Source of the DNA: Endozoicomonas sp. G2_1
GTDB lineage: Bacteria > Pseudomonadota > Gammaproteobacteria > Enterobacterales > Alteromonadaceae
Length of the DNA: 64,000 nt
Reading direction: 5' to 3'
Assembly (NCBI RefSeq): GCF_017744155.1
Contig: NZ_JAGHQT010000006.1
Location: 169,878 to 233,877 of the forward strand
The position numbers and the translations under genes are program-made. This document shows positions 40,332 through 48,856 of the stretch, piece after piece. A model generated the notes under the pieces. The model saw only the letters and a list, made by a program, of their open reading frames with translations, had not been told where the DNA came from and did not search any database. Within the stretch, counting starts at the first letter, position 1. Every line of letters starts with the position of its first letter.

Positions 40332-42434
40332 CTACTTGCTTTCACCATTACTGGCGGTACCAATTTTTAACAAATTGGCTAATGCACTGCGTTGAGATTC
40401 GTCGGCATTATTCAGTGACGACAACAACTGCGCCATCGAGAAGTTTTTGATGGTCTCACTCGACTCAGAAGCGCCGGCTAAAACACCTTTTAAATCGTCG
40501 AGTAAATTTCTATCGCCATTTAAATGATCTTTGAATACGGTTTGCAAGGTTTCACTCTCGTTAACTAAGCCATCCAAAGACTTACCGACAGTTATCGACT
40601 TCATAAACTGTTTCAAGAAGTCGCCATCGCCACCCATAATATTGATATTGGCTTCACCCAATGCCGTTGCCAATACCTCTGCTTGCTTCTCTGCAAGCTG
40701 AACACTGGTGTCATATTCCGCCAGTGTTAATTCACGTTGTTGACTCAGGTTAAGGCCAAAGGTTTCAAATTCACGTGCTTGGTCAGTCATGGCATTGAGC
40801 ACGTCTTGCTTCTCGCGTAAACCTTTTGCTTCTGCCAGCGCTTTTTCTTCAATACCTTTAGCTTCTGCCGTCAGTTTTTGCTCTAGGACTTTCGCTTCGG
40901 CTTCGCCGCGCTCTTCGAGTGCTTTAGCTTGTGCGTGTTGAACTTCTGCTTCAGAAAGACCAATTTTACGCTGGCCGTCAGCTTCTGCTGCCAGTTGTTC
41001 TGCGCGCACTTTAGCGTCTGCAACACCTTGTTTTTCGTTAGCTGCTGCTTGTGCTTCAATCACTTGTGCTTCCGCCAAACCTGCCGATGCAGTCTCCGCC
41101 TGAATACCTTCAGCTAAAATCTTCTTCGCTTCCGCTTGCTTGCTAGCGGCTTTTAATTCTGCCTCGGCGATAGTTTGCATTTTATTGGCAAGGTGAGCCG
41201 CGGCTTGTTCTTCGGCTTTGGCCGACTCAATATCTTTCACCAATGCTTCTTCGGCTTCAGCTTTTGCCAAAATCACTTGCTGATCTTTTTGACGATTCGC
41301 CTCAGAAACCACGCGCAAGTCTTTGATGCGCTCTTCTTCTTCAGCAACGCTCTTATCAACCGCGATGCGCTCGCGCTGAACATCGGCAATGTTTTTGCGC
41401 TCTACTTCCAGCGCTTTTTCTTTGTCGATACGCAAGGTTTCCACTTCTTTTTCGCGGTCAATAGCTTCTATCGCACGGGCACGGGTTACTTTTTCTTCTT
41501 CAATAGCAACTGCGCGCATGCGATTTTGCTCGGCTATTTCAGTCTCTCTTAGCTTGTTTTCTTCAGCAACTGCAATTAACTGCTCAGTTTCAATGCGAGC
41601 TTGTTCGGCTTTGCTGCGCTCTTCTTCAACAACACGCGCCGTTTCGGCTTCTTCTCGCGCTTTAACACTAGCTACTTCACGGGCTTGCTTGGCTTCGGCA
41701 TCGGCAAGCTGACGCTCTAGTTCAAGTCTTTTTTCACTCGCTTCAATGTCTTGACGTTTGATGCGAATTTCTTCTTGGCGTTTTAAATCATTGGTTTCAA
41801 CTGACTGGGCTGCTGTCAACTCAGTGATGCGTCGGATACCTTCGGCGTCCATAATGTTATTCGGATCTAAATCACTGATTGAGGTTTGTTCAAGGAAGTC
41901 GATAGCGACATCTTCCAGGACATAACCAGAAAGATCTTGACCAATGACCTCTTTTATTTTGTCGCGAAAAATATCGCGCTGAGTGAATAATTCGGCAAAC
42001 TCAAGCTGCTTACCGACTGTTTTGAGTGCTTCAGAGAATTTGGCTTCAAACAATTCTTGCAAAGTCTCAGGGTACGAAGAACGCTCACAACCCACTTGTT
42101 TTGCCACTCGAAGAATGTCTTCTTTGGTTTCGTTAACGCGAATATAAAAAGTAATCACGATATCAGCGCGAATATTGTCCTGACAAATCAGACCCGAGCG
42201 TCCTTTGCGCTCTAATACCATGCGCTTAGTTGAGATATCCATCACTTCTTTCTTGTGGATGATAGGAATAACTAAGCCACCTGTGGTACTGATATCTGGT
42301 TCAGCCCCCAATTTGTTAACAATTAATGCCTGCCCTTGTTCTACCTTGTTGTAAAACTTGGCAACCATTAACAGTAGTGAAAAGACAAAGAGTACGCCAA
42401 TGCCTATGGCTAAATATAAAGGTTCCGTGACCAT
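40332..42434 (-). CDS. Flotillin-like SPFH/band-7 protein (YqiK type)
   Basis: A 700-aa membrane scaffold protein. One N-terminal membrane helix (about 5-25, LYLAIGIGVLFVFSLLLMVA) is followed by an SPFH domain (about 30-200: VEQGQALIVNKLG, NIRADIVITFYIRV, LEDVAIDFLEQTSIS). A very long Glu/Ala/Lys-rich coiled coil occupies about 210-560, as in flotillins. E. coli YqiK is the likely counterpart. Flotillins organise membrane microdomains. It lies 106 bp downstream of the YqiJ-like gene, the same order as E. coli yqiJK. AGAGGA precedes the ATG. Confidence 0.9.
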   Translation of the reverse strand: MVTEPLYLAIGIGVLFVFSLLLMVAKFYNKVEQGQALIVNKLGAEPDISTTGGLVIPIIHKKEVMDISTKRMVLERKGRSGLICQDNIRADIVITFYIRVNETKEDILRVAKQVGCERSSYPETLQELFEAKFSEALKTVGKQLEFAELFTQRDIFRDKIKEVIGQDLSGYVLEDVAIDFLEQTSISDLDPNNIMDAEGIRRITELTAAQSVETNDLKRQEEIRIKRQDIEASEKRLELERQLADAEAKQAREVASVKAREEAETARVVEEERSKAEQARIETEQLIAVAEENKLRETEIAEQNRMRAVAIEEEKVTRARAIEAIDREKEVETLRIDKEKALEVERKNIADVQRERIAVDKSVAEEEERIKDLRVVSEANRQKDQQVILAKAEAEEALVKDIESAKAEEQAAAHLANKMQTIAEAELKAASKQAEAKKILAEGIQAETASAGLAEAQVIEAQAAANEKQGVADAKVRAEQLAAEADGQRKIGLSEAEVQHAQAKALEERGEAEAKVLEQKLTAEAKGIEEKALAEAKGLREKQDVLNAMTDQAREFETFGLNLSQQRELTLAEYDTSVQLAEKQAEVLATALGEANINIMGGDGDFLKQFMKSITVGKSLDGLVNESETLQTVFKDHLNGDRNLLDDLKGVLAGASESSETIKNFSMAQLLSSLNNADESQRSALANLLKIGTASNGESK

Positions 42435-42539
42435 GCAAAATTCCTCTTATGCAATGTAATGAGCGTCAACTTGCTCTGATTTATCTGTATATACTTTTTA
42501 GCTGGGGTAACAATGATTAATGAGTGTTCAAATAATTGG

Positions 42540-43166
42540 TTAACTTGGATATGGCGCAACCACATAAGTATGGCTATCTGCTTGATATTCGATTATCAGT
42601 ACTTTGTCGCCGTTTTTTAGGTGATGAACAGAATCTGATCGAACGTCGACCAGTAACTCTGCACCGTCGTTAAAAATTCGCGCTTGACCAAAACTATCGC
42701 TTACTGTGCTAGTAGCAATAACCGCTTCTTTGCCAATGAGGCCTTGACTAGTCACTGTATTACTTGCTTTAAAAAGGCCTTTGAATGGCTTAATGATCAT
42801 ACCAACGATTGGCAGTGCGACAAAAAATACTGCGACTGCGCTGACTGCTCCGGCGAGATAATACAAGGCGCCACTTGGGATCATGGTTAGTAAATAGAAT
42901 TGAGTATAGAAACTCAATAACCAAGCGATTAATACCAGAAAACTCAAGACAATAGATAATGGTATGCCGGTTAAGCCGAATGTTAGCAGCAAGCCTGACA
43001 TCGCTGACAAGTCGCTTTCAGACTCTAGATCGATATCAATATCACCGTCTAAATCTAAATTGACAATACCTAATAAGCCAATCAACCAATAAATGATCAA
43101 CACGGCCAATAAAACGGTGTAAATAATGGTGGGAAAGGTTGTTGAAACTGCATAAAGCATTTCCAT
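42540..43166 (-). CDS. YqiJ-like membrane protein with C-terminal OB-fold (NfeD-related)
   Basis: A 208-aa inner-membrane protein. Membrane segments lie at about 10-35, 58-90 and 98-130. An acidic loop rich in alternating Asp (NLDLDGDIDIDLESESDLS) sits between the first and second. The C-terminal ~70 residues form a small beta-rich OB-fold domain (GLIGKEAVIATSTVSDSFG, GDKVLIIEY) like that of NfeD partners of flotillins. In known systems this domain docks the flotillin. It leads the operon and is divergent from the zinc-ribbon gene. Confidence 0.8.
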   Translation of the reverse strand: MEMLYAVSTTFPTIIYTVLLAVLIIYWLIGLLGIVNLDLDGDIDIDLESESDLSAMSGLLLTFGLTGIPLSIVLSFLVLIAWLLSFYTQFYLLTMIPSGALYYLAGAVSAVAVFFVALPIVGMIIKPFKGLFKASNTVTSQGLIGKEAVIATSTVSDSFGQARIFNDGAELLVDVRSDSVHHLKNGDKVLIIEYQADSHTYVVAPYPS

Positions 43167-43370
43167 ATTTTAATCCTTAAAATTTTTTATTATTTTTCGC
43201 TAATTACACAACAAGATTAGAAAACAAGCGTTAATTAACTTTTAAGTAACATAAACATCAAGACATAATATGTCAAGTTAAAACTTATTTGTTAACTAAA
43301 GGTTACTTAATTTATACTTTGCTGTGAGTTACATTTACTCATAATCAGAAAATTAGTAAAGGAAAATAAA
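43167..43370. promoter_or_regulatory. Divergent control region with palindromes
   Basis: This 204-bp AT-rich region must hold promoters for the YqiJ/flotillin/ATPase operon and the divergent zinc-ribbon gene. It contains the palindrome GACATA-A-TATGTC (43262-43274). A 9-bp inverted repeat, TTAAGTAAC (43242-43250) and GTTACTTAA (43302-43310), flanks that palindrome almost evenly. The arrangement looks like operator sites for a shared regulator. No sigma-54 type -24/-12 element was seen. Which protein binds is unknown. Confidence 0.4.
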
Positions 43371-43919
43371 ATGAAATGTACGAGTTGTAACAATGGTAGT
43401 TTGATACCGAGTTTTATTGATGATCTATTTCGTGCACATACCTGCCAAAACTGTGGTGGTAATTGGATATTAATTGAAGATTATGTTTCGTGGAAAGATC
43501 GGAACCCTGAGCATCAATTTTCCTCTGATATAACTGAAGTTATTGACGAGCCTACTGGTGCTATGCTTTGCCCCGTTAGCGGCTCTATTATGAGAAAGTT
43601 TAGGATTAGTGCTGAAACCAGTCATAGTCTTGACTATAGCTCAGCTGTAGGCGGAGTTTGGCTAGACAAAGGTGAATGGGAATTATTGAAAGAAGAAAAG
43701 CTTGCCGGTTCATTAAACAATATATTAACCACTAATTGGCAAAATACTATAAGAGCAGAGAGCGCAAAAAATAATTTTTCAGAAATTTACCAAAGTAAAT
43801 TTGGTGTAGAGCAGTACCAAGAAATTAGAAAAATTAGGGAATGGTTGAACTCACAATCAAACAAAGCTGATTTAAGAGCGTATATACTCGCTGAAGATCC
43901 CTACTCGGCTGAAAGGTAA
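43371..43919 (+). CDS. Zinc-ribbon (TFIIB-like) protein, second ribbon degenerate
   Basis: A 182-aa protein with an N-terminal zf-TFIIB-type ribbon, CTSCNNGSLIP and CQNCGGNWILIEDY, with all four cysteines present. A second unit follows (about 60-105: MLCPVSGSIMRKFRI and SSAVGGVWLDKGEWELL) in which only the first of the four expected cysteines remains. The VWLDKGEWE signature is retained. The last 70 residues are charged and helical. Function unknown. It is divergent from the flotillin operon and ends 3 bp before the convergent binding-protein gene. Confidence 0.75.
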   Translation: MKCTSCNNGSLIPSFIDDLFRAHTCQNCGGNWILIEDYVSWKDRNPEHQFSSDITEVIDEPTGAMLCPVSGSIMRKFRISAETSHSLDYSSAVGGVWLDKGEWELLKEEKLAGSLNNILTTNWQNTIRAESAKNNFSEIYQSKFGVEQYQEIRKIREWLNSQSNKADLRAYILAEDPYSAER

Positions 43920-43922
43920 TAC

Positions 43923-44702
43923 TTAATAATCATCAACATACCGTTGAACAAACTTCCTGAACTGGCCTTTACTGGCCATACTATTTAACTCTTTGCGCCA
44001 TTGTTCAATAGTTTTTGAGTCAGCGTTTAATGATGTAGCCAAATAGAGTTTTGGCTGCATGATCAATTTATCTTCGACAATCTGATGAGTTGGAATATTG
44101 GCCTGCTTGATTAAATACCGTGCTAAGTGAAATTCGGTAAACCAGTACTTAACTAATTTGTTCGACAACAATTTTAGACAGGCTTGCTCATTGGTAACAG
44201 CAATAAAATCAGCTTCATTGTTTTCCAACAACCAAGCTTGCATTGGGGTGTCGTAATGAACACATATTTTTGCCCGATAATGTTGTTCATCATCAAAATC
44301 AGCATTTGAGCTTGTACTATCATTTAGCTTAAGCAAGCCGATACGGGTAGAAATTAGTGGTGCAACCCATTGGTAGAGTTCTTCGCGCTCTGGTGTGCGA
44401 GCAAGACCGACAAAATAATGATGAGCTTGATGGTCGAGCACGGTTAGTGCTCGCTTGAGCGGTACTATCTGTTTATTGACCTTTATTCCAAGACGCTCCG
44501 CCGCATGCTCAACAATATTCATATTGATGCCAACAACGTCACTGTCTTGCTGCCATGAAAACGGTGGTACGTCAGCGCCGAGCAAAACTATTTGCTTTTG
44601 CTGTTCTTGACTAACACTGCCGTTTGACCATAAAAGTAGTAAAGCGCTAATAACTGTCCAAGACAGTAAAGCATTTTTCAAAGTACTTTTGCTTCGTCCC
44701 AT
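43923..44702 (-). CDS. Periplasmic solute-binding protein, SBP_bac_3 type
   Basis: A 259-aa protein with an N-terminal signal (about 1-32, LLSWTVISALLLLWSNGSVS). A type II periplasmic-binding fold follows: IVLLGADVPPFSWQQDSDVV with GINMNIVEHAAERLG, then GLARTPEREELYQWVAPL. These are features of family 3 amino-acid-type binding proteins. No permease or ATPase genes are adjacent, so it may be an orphan sensor-like binding protein rather than part of a transporter. Ligand unknown. Confidence 0.75.
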   Translation of the reverse strand: MGRSKSTLKNALLSWTVISALLLLWSNGSVSQEQQKQIVLLGADVPPFSWQQDSDVVGINMNIVEHAAERLGIKVNKQIVPLKRALTVLDHQAHHYFVGLARTPEREELYQWVAPLISTRIGLLKLNDSTSSNADFDDEQHYRAKICVHYDTPMQAWLLENNEADFIAVTNEQACLKLLSNKLVKYWFTEFHLARYLIKQANIPTHQIVEDKLIMQPKLYLATSLNADSKTIEQWRKELNSMASKGQFRKFVQRYVDDY

Positions 44703-44872
44703 GTGCTATTTGAAAGAACAAGGTTCCATTATTGATAGGCATTTCACTGTAACCAGTTGCTAAAATTTATGCAACCTCACATTATTTATTACTCAATAAC
44801 AGTAGCTTATACCCTTGTTTCAAACATCTGTGATAATATTGTGCTATCTCAAACAGCTTCTACCGCAACACC

Positions 44873-46330
44873 ATGGCGATACAATCAAATCAGCAACCCA
44901 CTATTCTCTGGCACGATTATGAGACGTGGGGCGTTTCTCCTAAATACGACAAACCTTCACAATTTGCAGCCATTCGCACCGACTTATCGCTAAACATCAT
45001 AGGTGAACCAGAAGTTTTCTACTGCCAACCCCCTGCTGATTATTTGCCGCATCCAGAAGCTGCGCTAGTGACGGGAATAACACCGCAAAAAGCACTGCGT
45101 GAAGGTTTAACTGAAGCGGAATTTGCCGACCGAATTCAACAGTTATTCACTCAGCCAAATACTTGTGTTGCCGGTTATAACAATATTCGCTTTGACGATG
45201 AAGTTAGTCGCTATCTGTTTTATCGCAATTTTTACGATCCTTATGCCCGTGAATGGCAAAATGGCAATAGCCGTTGGGATATAATTGATATGGTTAGAGC
45301 CTGCTATGCTTTACGTCCTGACGGCATAGAATGGCCTAAAGTTACCGATGAAGAGACCGGCGAGGCTCGGGTCAGCTTTAGATTAGAGCTACTAACCAAA
45401 GCAAATGGCATTAGCCACGAAGCTGCTCACGATGCCATGAGTGATGTCTACGCCACTATTGCCATGGCAAAACTGATTAAAGAACAGCAACCTAAGCTTT
45501 ATCAATTTTTGTTTGATCTGAGAAATAAACGCAAAGTTGCAGAAACCATTGATGTTTATAACATGACGCCGATTGTTCATACCTCAAGTAAGATTTCGTC
45601 TGAACACGGTTGTACCAGCTGGTTTGCGCCAGTTAGCTATCACCCAAGCAACAAAAATGCTGTTATTGCTATTGATTTAGCGCGGGATTTAACGTCGTTA
45701 TTTGACTTGACTAGTGAGCAAATTAAAACGCGTTTATACACCTCGTATAAAGACCTTGGTCCTGACGAGCTGCCGATTCCAGTCAAACTGATTCACATTA
45801 ATAAATGCCCAGTTGTCGCGCCCGCCAAAACCTTACTACCGGAAAATGCAGAGCGTTTGGCGATTCCACGAGAATTCTGTTTGGACAATTTGAAAAAGCT
45901 TAAAGAATTTCCTGAAATTAGAGAAAAACTCTCAGAAGTGTTTATTGAAAATAATGAGTTTGAACCGGATACTGAAGCTGAACAGGCTTTGTACTCAGGT
46001 AAATTTTTCAGTGAAAGTGACAAGGCGCAAATGGAAATTTTGCATCAACTACCAGCGGAGCAATTGGGCAGCCACCCTTTTCAATTTGAAGACTCGCGCT
46101 TAGCGCCTATGCTGTTCAATTATCGCGCCCGCAACTTTCCTCACTTATTAGACAGCGGCGAACAGGCAAAGTGGCAACAGTACTGTCAAAATAAGCTGCA
46201 AAATGGTGGCCGAGGTATTTTAAGCGCTGAAGAATTTATGATGAAGTTAGAAAACTTAGCCCATGAGCATGAAACCAATAGCGCTAAGATGTCAGTATTA
46301 AAGGCACTTTACGAATACTTACAGGCGTAA
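44873..46330 (+). CDS. sbcB: Exodeoxyribonuclease I
   Basis: ExoI degrades single-stranded DNA 3'-to-5' and acts in mismatch repair and recombination. The 485-aa product has DEDDh motifs: ILWHDYETWGVSP (ExoI, DxE), VAGYNNIRFDDEVSRY (ExoII) and HEAAHDAMSDVYATIAMAK (ExoIII). The SH3-like and C-terminal helical domains are present, and the length matches E. coli (475 aa). It is followed by a bidirectional terminator. Confidence 0.97.
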   Translation: MAIQSNQQPTILWHDYETWGVSPKYDKPSQFAAIRTDLSLNIIGEPEVFYCQPPADYLPHPEAALVTGITPQKALREGLTEAEFADRIQQLFTQPNTCVAGYNNIRFDDEVSRYLFYRNFYDPYAREWQNGNSRWDIIDMVRACYALRPDGIEWPKVTDEETGEARVSFRLELLTKANGISHEAAHDAMSDVYATIAMAKLIKEQQPKLYQFLFDLRNKRKVAETIDVYNMTPIVHTSSKISSEHGCTSWFAPVSYHPSNKNAVIAIDLARDLTSLFDLTSEQIKTRLYTSYKDLGPDELPIPVKLIHINKCPVVAPAKTLLPENAERLAIPREFCLDNLKKLKEFPEIREKLSEVFIENNEFEPDTEAEQALYSGKFFSESDKAQMEILHQLPAEQLGSHPFQFEDSRLAPMLFNYRARNFPHLLDSGEQAKWQQYCQNKLQNGGRGILSAEEFMMKLENLAHEHETNSAKMSVLKALYEYLQA

Positions 46331-46335
46331 TAACA

Positions 46336-46362
46336 AAAAAGGCGAGCCATGCTCGCCTTTTT
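46336..46362. terminator. Bidirectional terminator between sbcB and the TraB-like gene
   Basis: A perfect 12-bp stem (46336-46347 with 46351-46362, AAAAAGGCGAGC/GCTCGCCTTTTT) has a 3-nt loop between convergent genes, with T runs on both strands. Confidence 0.9.
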
Positions 46363-46380
46363 AATGACGTTAAAACAAAC

Positions 46381-47256
46381 TTATAGCTGCTCTACTTTGT
46401 ATCCTTTATTAGTCAGTAAAGATAACACGTTATCTTTGCCCACTAAGTGACCAACACCAACCAAAACAAACTCTTTATCTTGATCGCCAAATAAGCCTTC
46501 TAACTTTGGAATCCAGTTAAGATTACGATCGGTAAAAACAGCCTTATACATGGTTGGATCTTCTGCTAACACCGGTTCGTGGACAAGCTCTACCATTGTT
46601 TTAGCGTCGCCTTTTCGCCATGCTTGAATCAGTGATGTCATCATAGGTTTAAAGTCACTAACTTGTTCTATCGCCATGGTGACAAACTTACTCTCGTAAC
46701 CTTCACCTAGGCCGGCAATCATATCCAATTGAAATTCAACTGTTTCTAAGTATTCCGCCAACTTCTGGTCTTTACTGGCAAGTTTGTCATAGTAGGCATC
46801 AACACCTTTGTCACCCATTTGTGCTTTTTGCGCTTCCATTACCGTCATCATGGTTGACACCATACCGGGCTTAAAGTTATTGACCATCTCAACATTGGCA
46901 CCAAAACCTGCTAGGTATTGGGCAAGTGCCTGATAAGCGTTATCATCAAGTACTGATTTCAAGGTTCGACCATCGCTGTAACTTACTCTTTGCATCATGG
47001 CAACTTGAGCTTGAACATCGTCATCTGCGGGCAAATCCGCCTCTAAAACGATACTTTGGGTACTTTGGTAAGCCTTATCAAAAGCCTCCGGCAACGGAAA
47101 TTCAGATTGTGGCAAGATATGAACGGTACCACCTACATAGATATAGTCATCGCCTTTACTGACTTTCCAAACAGATGTCGCTGCTTGACTCAAAGGGGCA
47201 GCTAACAACGCGGCACTTGCGGCTAAACCGATTAGTTTTGATTTAAATTTCATCAT
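46381..47256 (-). CDS. TraB/GumN-family exported protein
   Basis: A 291-aa protein with a signal peptide, MKFKSKLIGLAASAALLAAP, cut near SQA. The TraB/GumN fold is marked by YIYVGGTVHILPQSEFPLP (GxxH) near residue 40 and by VLVGVGHLVGKDNVLSLL (GxGH) near the end. Such proteins resemble Tiki-type proteases, and the conserved histidines may bind metal, but no activity is established for this group. Two ATGs in tandem are possible starts; the second (47253) is better spaced from AAAGG. Confidence 0.85.
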   Translation of the reverse strand: MMKFKSKLIGLAASAALLAAPLSQAATSVWKVSKGDDYIYVGGTVHILPQSEFPLPEAFDKAYQSTQSIVLEADLPADDDVQAQVAMMQRVSYSDGRTLKSVLDDNAYQALAQYLAGFGANVEMVNNFKPGMVSTMMTVMEAQKAQMGDKGVDAYYDKLASKDQKLAEYLETVEFQLDMIAGLGEGYESKFVTMAIEQVSDFKPMMTSLIQAWRKGDAKTMVELVHEPVLAEDPTMYKAVFTDRNLNWIPKLEGLFGDQDKEFVLVGVGHLVGKDNVLSLLTNKGYKVEQL

Positions 47257-47312
47257 ATTTCCTTTAATTAACTAAAACACTCAACACTGAAAACAATACA
47301 GAGCTAGTAATA

Positions 47313-48179
47313 TCACTTATTCTTGTAGCGAGCAATTAAACTTGAAGTGTCCCAACGGTTGCCGCCAAGATCTTGAACCTCTTGATAAAAACCGTCAACC
47401 ATACGAGCAACAGACAAGTCAACTTGATGCTTATCAGCTTCGTTAAATGCTATCGACAAATCTTTTCGCATCCAATCAACGGCAAAGCCAAACTCATATT
47501 CGCCAGCAAACATAGTTTTATAACGGTTTTCCATTTGCCAAGAACCAGCAGCCCCTTTAGCAATAGTCGCGACTAACTTATCTGGGTCTAAACCGACTTT
47601 TTCGGCAAAACTAAAGCCTTCAGCAAGTCCTTGAACAACGCCAGCAATACAAATTTGATTGACCATTTTAGCGAGCTGTCCGCTACCGACATCCCCCATT
47701 AACTGGCTAAATTTAGCGTAAGCGGACATGACAGGTTCAACAACGTTAAAGGCTTCTTGTTCGCCGCCGACCATTACCGTTAACACGCCGTTTTCTGCGC
47801 CTGCTTGACCACCAGAGACAGGGGCATCTAGAAATTTTACGCCTTGCTCAGCGGCAGCACTACTCAGTTCTTTGGCCAATTCAGCTGATGCCGTAGTGTG
47901 ATCAACTAATATTTTGTCACTTGCTAAGCCCGCTAAAATGCCATCATCACCCAAAACAACTTGTCGAACATCGTCGTCATTGCCAACACAACAGAAAACA
48001 ATATCTGCGTTCTCACTCGCTAGCCTAGGTGTAATAGCATAGTCTCCACCGTATTCTTGCTGCCACGCTATCGCTTTAGCTTCCGTGCGATTGTAAACAC
48101 ACACTTGATGTCCACTTTTTTGTAAATGTCCTGCCATTGGATAGCCCATCACACCTAGGCCAATAAACGCTAACTTCAT
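47313..48179 (-). CDS. 3-hydroxyisobutyrate dehydrogenase-family NAD(P) oxidoreductase
   Basis: A 288-aa beta-hydroxyacid dehydrogenase. The Rossmann motif is LAFIGLGVMGYPMAGHL, and VYNRTEAKA with Arg after Asn suggests NADPH preference. The substrate motif is FLDAPVSGGQAGAENG, and the catalytic lysine lies in GSGQLAKMVNQICIAG (about 170). The substrate could be tartronate semialdehyde, succinate semialdehyde or another short hydroxyacid; context does not decide. I start at ATG 48179; a GTG immediately before it is in frame. It lies 56 bp upstream of the TraB-like gene on the same strand. Confidence 0.85.
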   Translation of the reverse strand: MKLAFIGLGVMGYPMAGHLQKSGHQVCVYNRTEAKAIAWQQEYGGDYAITPRLASENADIVFCCVGNDDDVRQVVLGDDGILAGLASDKILVDHTTASAELAKELSSAAAEQGVKFLDAPVSGGQAGAENGVLTVMVGGEQEAFNVVEPVMSAYAKFSQLMGDVGSGQLAKMVNQICIAGVVQGLAEGFSFAEKVGLDPDKLVATIAKGAAGSWQMENRYKTMFAGEYEFGFAVDWMRKDLSIAFNEADKHQVDLSVARMVDGFYQEVQDLGGNRWDTSSLIARYKNK

Positions 48180-48306
48180 CACGATTCTCTGCTGTTTAAG
48201 TTATTAATAATAATATTGATTCTACTCAGGTATTGGTCATTAGCCTATTGTTATTTTGAGCCATTGTCTCTATATTGCTAACAACATTACACTTTAGGGA
48301 TTTATT

Positions 48307-48795
48307 ATGACAAGCACAGTACATGGCTTTAGCGCAGAAGACTATCGCGGTCAGATTATCGATTTTTCGAGCTTTCAAGACAAAGTTCTGCTCGTGGTTA
48401 ACACCGCCAGTAATTGCGGGTTTACGCCGCAGTATGAAGGTTTGCAAAAGCTCTACCAAAAATATCAAGAGCAAGGCTTAGAAGTACTGGCATTCCCATG
48501 TAATCAGTTTAAACAGCAAGAAAAAGGCAGTAATGATGAGATCAAAGAATTTTGCGATCTCAATTTTAAAATCAGTTTTCCACTATTTGCCAAGATAGAG
48601 GTCAACGGTGATAACGCTCACCCACTTTACCAACATATGAAACAACAAGCGCCAGGCTTGCTTGGCAGTCAAAGTATCAAATGGAACTTCACTAAGTTTT
48701 TGGTTAATAAACAAGGTAAAGTTGTCAAACGTTACGGTTCAATGACTCGCCCAGAAGCAATTGAAGCCGATATTGAAAAACTATTAGCAGAGTAA
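48307..48795 (+). CDS. Glutathione peroxidase (cysteine type)
   Basis: A 162-aa cytoplasmic thiol peroxidase. VVNTASNCGFTPQYEGLQ carries the peroxidatic cysteine where animal enzymes have selenocysteine. LAFPCNQFKQQE holds the catalytic Gln, and IKWNFTKFLVNKQG the Trp and Asn. It reduces hydrogen and lipid peroxides; bacterial members often use thioredoxin rather than glutathione. AGGG precedes the ATG. It ends at a bidirectional terminator. Confidence 0.92.
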   Translation: MTSTVHGFSAEDYRGQIIDFSSFQDKVLLVVNTASNCGFTPQYEGLQKLYQKYQEQGLEVLAFPCNQFKQQEKGSNDEIKEFCDLNFKISFPLFAKIEVNGDNAHPLYQHMKQQAPGLLGSQSIKWNFTKFLVNKQGKVVKRYGSMTRPEAIEADIEKLLAE

Positions 48796-48814
48796 CCCTA
48801 AGATTTAAGATCAA

Positions 48815-48840
48815 AAAAAGGGAGCTAATGCTCCCTTTTT
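48815..48840. terminator. Bidirectional terminator between gpx and lysC
   Basis: A perfect 11-bp stem (48815-48825 with 48830-48840, AAAAAGGGAGC/GCTCCCTTTTT) has loop TAAT between convergent genes. Confidence 0.88.
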
Positions 48841-48856
48841 CTTTTATTACCAATTA

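Noticed and set aside
35039..43919. The flotillin/ATPase locus as a phage-defence island
   Set aside because: There is no nuclease, toxin, methyltransferase, integrase or sensor domain, and the neighbours are housekeeping genes. A defence role would be speculation.
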